Assembly: GCA_964598695.1 (NCBI GenBank)
Contig: CAZRDB010000079.1
Span: forward strand, 1 to 20,260
DNA length: 20,260 bases
Direction of reading: 5' to 3'
From: CAZRDB01 sp964598695
GTDB lineage: Bacteria > Armatimonadota > Zipacnadia > UBA1398
Shown here: positions 1 through 6,598 of the stretch, piece by piece
How the letters are laid out: each line of letters opens with the position of its first letter
Position numbering within the stretch: position 1 is the first letter of the stretch
The notes under the pieces: model-generated
The model's input: the letters and a program-made list of their open reading frames with translations, nothing else
The model's database searches: none
Told to the model about the DNA's origin: nothing
Program-made: the position numbers and the translations under genes

Positions 1-2
1 AA

Positions 3-521
3 GAGTACCAGAGAATGGCGGGCGAGTACCTCGACCGTGCCGGCATCGTGCTGACCGACGAGGAGCGCTCGAACATGGAGGTCGCCGACCTCGGTCTCGG
101 TGAGGTCGCCACGACGGGTCTCGAGCTTGTCGTCTACGTCAACACCGAGCGCTGCTGCGCCAAGGAACTCGTGCTCCTTCCCGGCCAGACCTGCCCCGAG
201 CATCGCCACCCCGAGGTCGACGGCAAGCCCGGCAAGGAGGAGACATTCCGCTGCCGCTGGGGCGAGGTCTACCTCTACGTCCCCGGCGATCCCGTCGCCA
301 ACCCCAAGGCCCGGCCGCCGGCGCATCGCAAGCAGTACTACACCGTCTGGCACGAGATCGTCCTCAAGCCGGGCCAGCAGTACACCCTGCCCCCCAACAC
401 CCTCCACTGGTTCCAGGGCGGGCCCGAGGGCGCCGTCGTCTCGGAGTTCTCGACGAAGTCGATGGACGAGTTCGACTTGTTCACCGACCCGGACATCAAC
501 CGCATCACCAAGGTCGAGTAG
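3..521 (+). CDS. D-lyxose ketol-isomerase (YdaE-type cupin), 5'-truncated by window edge
   Basis: Cytoplasmic cupin isomerase that, by family, interconverts D-lyxose and D-xylulose and often also D-mannose and D-fructose. The whole chain aligns in my memory with Bacillus YdaE: an AGIVLTDEE start, a VYVNTERCCAKELVL strand, the metal-site block CPEHRHP...GKEETFRCR, YTVWHEI, and PPNTLHWFQGG. Counting from the ATG at 15, likely metal ligands are His63, His65, Glu76 and His131. The frame is open upstream of that ATG to the window edge (codons gag-tac-cag-aga) and there is no convincing ribosome site before it, so the true start is probably outside the window and only a few residues are missing. 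It ends 41 bases from the convergent OsmC-like gene, across a strong hairpin. The function supports pentose or mannose catabolism alongside the nearby secreted glycosidases. The family assignment is strong; the preferred sugar is inferred. Confidence 0.9.
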   Translation, partial: EYQRMAGEYLDRAGIVLTDEERSNMEVADLGLGEVATTGLELVVYVNTERCCAKELVLLPGQTCPEHRHPEVDGKPGKEETFRCRWGEVYLYVPGDPVANPKARPPAHRKQYYTVWHEIVLKPGQQYTLPPNTLHWFQGGPEGAVVSEFSTKSMDEFDLFTDPDINRITKVE

Positions 522-531
522 ACCCCTGCGG

Positions 532-566
532 CTGGAGGCCCCGGAACCGCGCTCCGGGGCCTCTAG
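532..566. terminator. Bidirectional hairpin between convergent genes
   Basis: An 11-base perfect inverted repeat (GAGGCCCCGGA at 535-545, TCCGGGGCCTC at 553-563) encloses a 7-base loop. It can be extended by three more pairs, one of them G-U, to 532 and 566. It sits between the ends of the isomerase gene and the OsmC-like gene, and the latter's stop codon (563-565) lies within the stem. There is no T-tract on either side, so it is a GC-rich bidirectional terminator or mRNA-end stabiliser and not a textbook intrinsic terminator. Confidence 0.6.
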
Positions 567-1003
567 CCCCGCACGATCTCGAGCCGCGTGGGCGTCTCGT
601 TCCCGATGTTGTCGCCCACGGGGCACCGTGCGGTGATCTGCTCCCGCCACCTCGCGAGCGTCTCGTCATCCGCGTCGGTATCCACCGTCAGCCGCATCGC
701 GATCTCCTGGAAGCCCGCGCGGTCCTCCGTCGGTCTCCCGATCCCCTTCGCGAAGTTGATCGGCCCCTCGACCTCGATCTCGAGCGAGCGGATCGCGAAG
801 CCCATCTGACGTGCCGCGATGTGCGCCATGCCGCTCATGCACCCGGCCCAGGCCACGAGGAGCATCTCGGTGGGCGTTGCGCCCAGGTCCTCGCCGCCGT
901 ACTCGGGCGGCTGGTCCATCACGATCTCGAACTGGCGCACCCGGACCGTGCTCCGCAGCATGGTCTCGGAGCGGGCCGTCACTCGCTTGACCGGCAGATC
1001 CAT
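563..1003 (-). CDS. OsmC/Ohr-family thiol protein
   Basis: A 146-residue OsmC-superfamily protein of normal family length. Members are cytoplasmic dimers that reduce organic hydroperoxides with a pair of cysteines or act on related electrophiles. The two conserved Cys positions are present: Cys55 in the AWAGCMSG motif and Cys127 in ARCPVGDNI. The segment QPPEYGGEDLGATPTEMLLVAWAGC is the usual GG-D-GP-PxE-LLxALxxC signature, here with A-T in place of G-P. The start is the ATG at 1001-1003, with a GGAGG site about 14 bases upstream. The open frame continues far upstream as antisense overlap of the next gene and was not used. The gene lies 26 bases downstream of the 1199-residue protein on the same strand, so it could be the last gene of that operon. 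No link between an OsmC protein and glycan breakdown is evident, so co-transcription may be incidental. The family is secure, the substrate unknown. Confidence 0.88.
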   Translation of the reverse strand: MDLPVKRVTARSETMLRSTVRVRQFEIVMDQPPEYGGEDLGATPTEMLLVAWAGCMSGMAHIAARQMGFAIRSLEIEVEGPINFAKGIGRPTEDRAGFQEIAMRLTVDTDADDETLARWREQITARCPVGDNIGNETPTRLEIVRG

Positions 1004-1029
1004 CGTCTCGCGCTTCCCTCCACAGGGGC

Positions 1030-4000
1030 CTATCCGCCGTAGGCCCGCACCCATTCGATCCGGCAGTCGCCCTCGGGCGCGTCCTGTCCCGCGTCCTGCG
1101 CGTCGCACGCGCCGCTCATCTTGCCGATCCGCAGCAGCGTAGCTTCCCCGTTCAGCTCCCACCGGGGCACGCTCTGGAGCGGGGTCCACCACTCGCCGTC
1201 GGCCGAGGCCTCGAAGGTCGCACTGCCGCCGTCGATGACGATCCGCACGTACGAGGGCTCGCCGGGCGCCGACCACTCCAGCGGGTGCAGGGTCTGCTGC
1301 CCCAGCGCGTCGACGCCCACCCGCCCCTCGATCGCGCGCAGGTTCACGCGGAGGAATCGCTCCCCGAAGCCCAGCCCGAGCCCGATGCCCCAGCTCATGC
1401 CCTGGTCGTCGCCCGGGTTCACGAGCGCCTCGACCATTGTCGTACCGGGCGGCAGCGCGCGCTCGATATACGCGCTGCGGTGGACCTCGCAGTGGATCGC
1501 CACGCCGCCGTCGCGCACGGCGATCCGGGTCGAGGCGGCTCCACTCGTCCGCTCCGTCCACTCGGCCGGCAGGGCGGCGCCGTCGAACTGCTCCTCCCAG
1601 AGGAGCGTCCGGCTCTCGCGGGCCTTGTCCGGCGAGAGCCCCGACCAGACGGGGACGTCCGGGCGTGGCGTCTCATCCGCGATCAGCACCCAACCCCGGC
1701 CGGGCGGGACCGGGATCGTCGCGTCGGGGGCGAACAGCGCCTCATCCTGGAACTCGGCGACAGCGGGCGCGTAGAGATGCGCCTTGGCGGGATCGAGCCC
1801 GAGTGCGGCCCAGTCGACCGTCAGCTTCACCCGCGCCACGCCCTTGGCCCAACTCGCGACCGAGATCAGTGTGCGTCCCTGGCGTACGTACGCGGTCGCC
1901 AACACGTCCGGGTTGTCGCTGCGGACGGGGCAGTTCGGCTCCCAGTAGCCGAGCATCTCGGCCTCGCCGATCCCGAACTCGTCCCAGACCTTCCACATCT
2001 CGCGCGGGGCGGGCGTCCACGGGTACCGGGCCGTCATGCCGTAGATCATCCCGCGCCACGGGTTGCCGCCGTTCTGGAGCATGTCGCCCATCATGCCGTA
2101 GGGGATCCCCGAGATCTCCGTGAGCCAGTAGTCGGGCGAGCGGTTGTAGTCGAACGACTCGCCGAACCACAGCCGGTCGATGAAGGGGAAGAACTCCATG
2201 TACTGGTTGGCCGGTCCCATGCTGAAGCCGGTGTTCGAGTGGAGGTCGATCAGGCAGCCCTCGCGGTTGCGGTCGAGGATCTTCCGCACGCGGCGCATGA
2301 CCCGACGATCGTAGCTCACGTCATCGACGTAGAGGCCGTCGATCCCCGTGTAGCGGACAAGCCACTGGAGGCCCTCCAGGTAGTAGTTGTACCCGCGTGA
2401 GGCGCCGCTGTTCACGATCGAAGCGCAGTCGTCGCCGTCGGGGAGCGGCTGGTACCAGGATGGCTGGTAGTCGCTGCCGAGGTGCTCCTGGAGCCACGGG
2501 AAGCCGCCTCCGACCCCGGGCGCGACCACCTCGTGCCCCAGGCTCCGGAGCGCCGGCAGCTCCGCGATGTGATTGGTCACCTCGCGGAGGGTGTAGTACA
2601 GCTTCACCCGCATGCCGAGATCGTGCGCGCCGCCGACGTAGTCACCCAGCTCCTTGGCTTTCAGGAACGGGTAGTTGATGTACGGGTTGATCTCGTTGCC
2701 GTGGTGGATGTTGATGATGTTGCCGCCGTCGGCCTTCACGCTCTCCACCGGCCGGTAGTCGTGGCAGTAGCGCTCCGCAAAGTGCTTCGCCGTGTCGAGC
2801 GGCTTCACGGGCGTGATCAGCAGCGCGAACTCGTAGGTCAGCTCCTCGCCCTCGGCGAGCTTCCGGGGGCCACCGAAGGCGCGGGCGAGCACACTCGCCT
2901 CGCCCTCCTCGGTCACCGAGCAGCCCCCGAGCCCCCCGTTGTTCCACGAATCGGGAGGGGAGAGCTGGCCGAGCCTCCAGTAGAGGTTCACCATGGGCCC
3001 GCAGTAGCTCGCGCCGCGCAGCTCGCAGTGGATCCCCGCCGTGGGCCCGCCCATCCAGAAGCTGTCGTTGTAGACCGCTCCGCCCCACTTCCAGGCCCAC
3101 TCCTTGGGCCGGAGTCCGCCGTCGTGCCCGATCCCCATGAGGTACTCGGCCGCCTCACGCCGGAAGGGCAGCTCGAGGGCCATGTCCTCGGCTTCGAGTG
3201 CCCGGTTGGCCCGGAGCGTCAGGGTGTAGTGGACCCAGCCGTCGTACTCCATGCGGCCGGCACACGCGAGCGTCGCCGCCTCGCTGGCCGACTCCGACCG
3301 CCAGGAGATCGCGCCGTCGGACCGGTGGGTGATCTCCGGGCGATCTCCCCTCCAGGCGACCGGCGCGCCGTCCAGGCGGAGATCGAATCGCAGGGGGGCG
3401 CTGAGGATCTCGTGTGCGCCGGAGCGGATCCGCCTGGGGAGCCCGCCGTCGCCCAGCTCCACCTCGCGCCCCAGGCAGCCGATGCGGTCGCCGTCGAGCG
3501 CGAGCGGCGTGTAGGGCGCCGTGACCTCCTCATCCTGCGCGATCGCGCTGTCGAGCCACGCCAGCCGCGCGAACCGGGCGAGGTCGTTGAAGCCCCGGTT
3601 GTCGGCGAGCCGGTCGAGCTCGACGATCTCCAGCGCGACCCGGCGTTCGGGGGCATTCGCGGGACGCACGATCGCCTCACCGCGGTAGCTGCCCGGTGCG
3701 GCATCGGGGGGAACCGCCAGCAAGCACCACAGCGACTGCACCGCGCCGGGGGCCACGCCCACTTCGAGGGCGAGCGGCTCTCCCGTCCACTCGGTGCCCC
3801 CCTGGTTGATGCAGTGAAGCGCGCCGGCGGGGATCGTCGCCCCTCCGTCGCTCACGAGGTCCCCAAACGCGACGGTCACCCGCTCGAGCCCCTGGCGCGC
3901 GGCGTACAGGGCGAGCTGGAAGGCATAGGCCTCATCCCGCTCCGCCTCGCCCCGGAAGCGGTCCGACGGGCCTGCCTCGATCCATCGCAGCGGCAGGGCA

Positions 4001-4629
4001 TCGGTCATCCAGACCGGGCGCGAGCGGTCCTCCGGGAAGACCAGATAGGGCTCCGGGTGGGCTTCGAGGAGGGCGGCGGTCTCCTCCGGCGTCGCCACGA
4101 CCAGCATCGGGTCGAGGCGGCTGAACTCCGTCCGCGATTCGATCCCCGTGACCGTGGCCTCCGGCAGCTCGCTCCAGCCGTCCGCCGCAAGCTGCTCCGG
4201 CGTGAGGCCGTTGCGTGCCCGCCACGCCGGGTCGGCGGTGTCCCGGGGCGGCGTGTAGGCGCCGCCGTACCAGCCCCATGTCACCTGTGTCGTGAAGGGC
4301 AGGTAGTAGACGTAGTAGATCCCCGCACCCTCAGCCGGCCGGAAGACGATGTCGCCGGCGATCGGCGTGACGCGTGCCGGAGCCACATCGGCGATCTCCG
4401 CGCCGCTCGCGGCAGAGGCCACGACGATGTGCTTCGCGGCGGGATCGCTGTCGTGCCGGCGCCAGGCGATGTGAACGCGGACGGCCTCCGCCGGTTGGTC
4501 CACCCGCACGACGGCGCGCTGGCTGCCCAGCTCCGACGGCCACGGGACCGGAGCGACCGAGTATGGGACGGGTTGCTCCGTCAGAGCCAGCACCGGAGTG
4601 CTGGCCATGAGCCAGATGAGGTTCCACAC
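1030..4629 (-). CDS. Large exported glycoside-hydrolase-like protein (DUF6067/GH123-N-like core plus C-terminal ConA-like domain)
   Basis: A 1199-residue protein, probably exported. Residues 1-16 form a short hydrophobic leader (WNLIWLMAS, then VLA) that lacks the usual basic start, so export is inferred. Residues about 35-340 are beta-rich. About 380-610 resemble the supersandwich region of DUF6067 proteins (GIGHDGGLRPKEWAWKW, MVNLYWRL, PPDSWNNGGLGG). About 635-900 look like a TIM barrel, with candidate acidic catalytic residues Asp769/Asp770 in GLYVDDVSYD, Asp795 in LIDLHSN and Glu824 in WFGESFDY. About 920-985 form a small beta domain and 1008-1199 a concanavalin-like sheet (LLWEEQFDG start). 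I chose the GTG at 4627-4629 because GGGAGAGG lies about 10 bases upstream and the hydrophobic leader then stays intact; the ATG at 4606-4608 is the alternative. It follows the WD40 lipoprotein gene by 32 bases. The role is most likely polysaccharide hydrolysis outside the cytoplasm. The exact substrate cannot be read from sequence. Confidence 0.82.
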   Translation of the reverse strand: MWNLIWLMASTPVLALTEQPVPYSVAPVPWPSELGSQRAVVRVDQPAEAVRVHIAWRRHDSDPAAKHIVVASAASGAEIADVAPARVTPIAGDIVFRPAEGAGIYYVYYLPFTTQVTWGWYGGAYTPPRDTADPAWRARNGLTPEQLAADGWSELPEATVTGIESRTEFSRLDPMLVVATPEETAALLEAHPEPYLVFPEDRSRPVWMTDALPLRWIEAGPSDRFRGEAERDEAYAFQLALYAARQGLERVTVAFGDLVSDGGATIPAGALHCINQGGTEWTGEPLALEVGVAPGAVQSLWCLLAVPPDAAPGSYRGEAIVRPANAPERRVALEIVELDRLADNRGFNDLARFARLAWLDSAIAQDEEVTAPYTPLALDGDRIGCLGREVELGDGGLPRRIRSGAHEILSAPLRFDLRLDGAPVAWRGDRPEITHRSDGAISWRSESASEAATLACAGRMEYDGWVHYTLTLRANRALEAEDMALELPFRREAAEYLMGIGHDGGLRPKEWAWKWGGAVYNDSFWMGGPTAGIHCELRGASYCGPMVNLYWRLGQLSPPDSWNNGGLGGCSVTEEGEASVLARAFGGPRKLAEGEELTYEFALLITPVKPLDTAKHFAERYCHDYRPVESVKADGGNIINIHHGNEINPYINYPFLKAKELGDYVGGAHDLGMRVKLYYTLREVTNHIAELPALRSLGHEVVAPGVGGGFPWLQEHLGSDYQPSWYQPLPDGDDCASIVNSGASRGYNYYLEGLQWLVRYTGIDGLYVDDVSYDRRVMRRVRKILDRNREGCLIDLHSNTGFSMGPANQYMEFFPFIDRLWFGESFDYNRSPDYWLTEISGIPYGMMGDMLQNGGNPWRGMIYGMTARYPWTPAPREMWKVWDEFGIGEAEMLGYWEPNCPVRSDNPDVLATAYVRQGRTLISVASWAKGVARVKLTVDWAALGLDPAKAHLYAPAVAEFQDEALFAPDATIPVPPGRGWVLIADETPRPDVPVWSGLSPDKARESRTLLWEEQFDGAALPAEWTERTSGAASTRIAVRDGGVAIHCEVHRSAYIERALPPGTTMVEALVNPGDDQGMSWGIGLGLGFGERFLRVNLRAIEGRVGVDALGQQTLHPLEWSAPGEPSYVRIVIDGGSATFEASADGEWWTPLQSVPRWELNGEATLLRIGKMSGACDAQDAGQDAPEGDCRIEWVRAYGG
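4586..4605 (-). other. UNCG-capped hairpin in the first codons of the exported glycosidase-like gene
   Basis: As minus-strand RNA this reads GCCAGCAC-UCCG-GUGCUGGC: a perfect 8-bp GC-rich stem closed by C-G around a UCCG loop, a member of the extra-stable UNCG tetraloop class. It begins right after the in-frame ATG at 4606-4608 and lies about 22 bases inside the gene if the GTG at 4627-4629 is the start. A regulatory effect on initiation is inferred. Confidence 0.5.
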
Positions 4630-4649
4630 TGCTGATTGCCCTCTCCCAG

Positions 4650-4672
4650 ACGTCCCGCGCCTTACGGGACGT
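4650..4672 (-). other. Intercistronic hairpin spanning the WD40 gene stop codon
   Basis: The inverted repeat ACGTCCCG (4650-4657) / CGGGACGT (4665-4672) has a 7-base spacer and perfect 8-bp arms. The stop codon of the WD40 lipoprotein (4662-4664) is in the loop, and the ribosome site of the next gene (about 4640-4648) follows directly. It could be an mRNA processing or stabilising element, a weak terminator, or an element coupling translation of the two genes. There is no T-tract. Confidence 0.45.
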
Positions 4673-6428
4673 AGATGGTGCCCGTGGTGACCAGCTTGAC
4701 CGTGCCATCCCTGCTCGCCGAGGCGACCGCGCGGCCGTCCGGAGCGCTCGCGAGGTCGACCACGTCGTCGCCGAAGATCGCACACCGGGTCTTGGTCTGC
4801 ATCCCCGCGCTGCCCTTCCGCGTCCACCACACGATTCCGCCGTTGTCCGAGGCGCCCGTCGCCGCCGTGCCGGACCCCGTCGCGACCGTGAGGCAGCCGT
4901 AGCCGGTCACGGCCCAGGCCGTCGGCGCCGTCGCGGCGACCCCGAGCGCGGTGCGCGTCGTGGGGTCCCACAGCCGAACGGTCCCCGAGGAATCGGTCGA
5001 GGCCAGGGAGCCGTCGGCCAGGAACCCGACGCCCGTGACGGAGGACGCGTGGCCCGCGAGGGCGCCCAGCAGTGTCGCCGACGCGGCGCCTCCCGAGAGG
5101 CTCCACAGGCGGATCGTGCTATCGGCCCCGGCCGTCGCGAGGACGGCGCCCGTCTCGGAGAAGGCCACCGCGTTGGCGCCGCCCGCGTGGGCGGAGGCGC
5201 CGTCGGTCAGCGTGGCGGCCGCCGCAATGGCGCCCGTCTCGGAGACCGTCCACAGCCGAACCGAGCCATCGGCGAGTGCCCCCGCCAGGAGCGTCGGATC
5301 GCCGGGGGAGAAGGCCAGCGCGGTAGCCGGGCTGCCGACGGCCAGCTCCGCGGCCTGCGTCCAGGTCGCGCCGTTCCAGGTGCGCAGCGCGCCATCGGCC
5401 CCCGAGGAGACCGCGAACGCGTCGTCCTCGCACCAGGCGCAGGCGGTCACCCCGCCGGAGTGCCCGACCACGCGACCCTCGAGGGCCATCGTCGAAGCGT
5501 CCCAGCACTTGAGCGTGCCGTCGACGCCGCCGGAGAGGACGCTCCCGCCATCGCCCGAGACCGCCGCCGCCGTCGCGCCGCCGGCATGGCGGCCGAGCGT
5601 GTAGTGGCGGATGTCGTCGGGCAGCGCGATTCCGATGGTCCAGTCGTCGCCGGAGGTCAGGTCAGCCTGATCCTCGCCCGTGAAGGTGAGCGTCGCCGTG
5701 AAGCCGTCCATCGGAACGGCGATCGAGCCCGACTGGGGGAAGGGGCCGAAGGAGTCTTGCGCGATCGCGGTCAGCACAACCGTCGTGGCAGCCGCGGCCG
5801 TTGCCTCGGCGCTCTCGAGCGCCAGGTTGCCCGCGATCGTGCGCGAGCCGCCGCCCGCGAAGCTCCAGGAGAGTCCATCCATGCCGACCGTGATCGCCCG
5901 CGCCGGCACGTCCCACGAGAGGACCAGGGGCTCGGCGGCGCTCGCGACCCACTGCACGCCCGAGGGGTCGAGCCGCAGTGTGCCCGAGACCGTGCCGTTG
6001 GCGACCTGCAGGGCGCCGAACTCCACGTCGAGGCCGAGCGGCGAGCCCGACTCGGCGAGCGTCATGGCGCCGTCGATCCGTAGACCCGCCGGCGAGACCG
6101 TGAGCCCGTCGAACTCGACCAGCACGCCGCCCGCGACGGCCGCCGCGCGGACGCCCGAGGTGGCATGGAAGGCGTCGCCGAGCGCCGTCTCGATGTTCGC
6201 GGCCACCAGCGGCGAGAGCACGCCGCCCGGGGCGACCTCGGCCAGGACGGGCTCGAGCAACGCGCCGGTCTGCGAGAGGAGCGTGGTGGCGTAGGCCGCG
6301 TTGTTCGCGATCGCCCGCTCCTCGTCCGTGAGCTGGCCGCCGGCGCCCGGGTTCGACCTGGGGCACGAGCAGAGCGTGACCGCGAGTAGCGCACAGCCCG
6401 CAACGACCCCGAGGAATCTGCGCTGCAT
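4662..6428 (-). CDS. WD40-repeat lipoprotein
   Basis: A 588-residue predicted lipoprotein. The leader MQRRFLGVVAGCALLAVTLC ends in a lipobox-like L-C-S-Cys22, so Cys22 would be the lipidated residue. Residues about 35-275 are not a recognised domain: a short helical part, then beta-rich sequence. Residues about 281-580 hold seven WD40 blades, visible as repeated GH/HAGG...S-DG...SGG-DGT--LW units, for example near 283-310, 323-351, 366-393, 416-442, 460-487, 503-536 and 553-580. That is enough for one closed seven-bladed propeller. I start at the second of two in-frame ATGs (6426-6428) because GGAGG abuts the first ATG but sits 9 bases from the second. It is the first gene of the set with the 1199-residue protein and diverges from the DUF6785 gene. 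A propeller exposed at the envelope suggests a binding or scaffold role, by inference. Confidence 0.85.
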   Translation of the reverse strand: MQRRFLGVVAGCALLAVTLCSCPRSNPGAGGQLTDEERAIANNAAYATTLLSQTGALLEPVLAEVAPGGVLSPLVAANIETALGDAFHATSGVRAAAVAGGVLVEFDGLTVSPAGLRIDGAMTLAESGSPLGLDVEFGALQVANGTVSGTLRLDPSGVQWVASAAEPLVLSWDVPARAITVGMDGLSWSFAGGGSRTIAGNLALESAEATAAAATTVVLTAIAQDSFGPFPQSGSIAVPMDGFTATLTFTGEDQADLTSGDDWTIGIALPDDIRHYTLGRHAGGATAAAVSGDGGSVLSGGVDGTLKCWDASTMALEGRVVGHSGGVTACAWCEDDAFAVSSGADGALRTWNGATWTQAAELAVGSPATALAFSPGDPTLLAGALADGSVRLWTVSETGAIAAAATLTDGASAHAGGANAVAFSETGAVLATAGADSTIRLWSLSGGAASATLLGALAGHASSVTGVGFLADGSLASTDSSGTVRLWDPTTRTALGVAATAPTAWAVTGYGCLTVATGSGTAATGASDNGGIVWWTRKGSAGMQTKTRCAIFGDDVVDLASAPDGRAVASASRDGTVKLVTTGTIYVP

Positions 6429-6532
6429 GGATAGCATCCTCCTTGCTCGATGGCCGGTCCGGATCGCCGGCAGGTGTCCATTCAGGGGGCACGTCCCCGA
6501 GCCCTCCTCCTCGTCAGACGCACGGGCGCCCC

Positions 6533-6551
6533 CAGTCGGACCGTCCGACTG
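6533..6551. promoter_or_regulatory. 19-bp perfect palindrome, candidate operator
   Basis: CAGTCGGAC-C-GTCCGACTG has 9-base arms mirrored perfectly around one central base. It lies in the 170-base region between the divergent starts of the WD40 lipoprotein (6428) and the DUF6785 membrane protein (6599). Its length and symmetry fit a dimeric repressor site such as those of LacI- or GntR-type regulators, but no regulator gene is in the window. A hairpin role in a leader RNA is possible. I could not recognise clear -35/-10 boxes here. Confidence 0.5.
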
Positions 6552-6598
6552 CATTTGCCGAAGGGTGTTCGGCGCCGGGAGGGCGAATACGGGCCGGC

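Noticed and set aside
2482..4635. A 717-codon plus-strand frame antisense to the 1199-residue gene
   Set aside because: No domain, low-complexity composition, and the opposite strand encodes recognisable DUF6067-like sequence throughout.
4630..5106. N-terminal extension of the 1199-residue protein
   Set aside because: This part of the frame lies within the WD40 lipoprotein coding sequence in another frame, and a good ribosome site plus hydrophobic leader marks the GTG at 4627-4629.
6443..6598. TTG start of the DUF6785 frame at 6443
   Set aside because: It would add about 50 low-complexity residues and run through the palindrome and the opposing gene's control region. The GTG at 6599 gives the expected family length.
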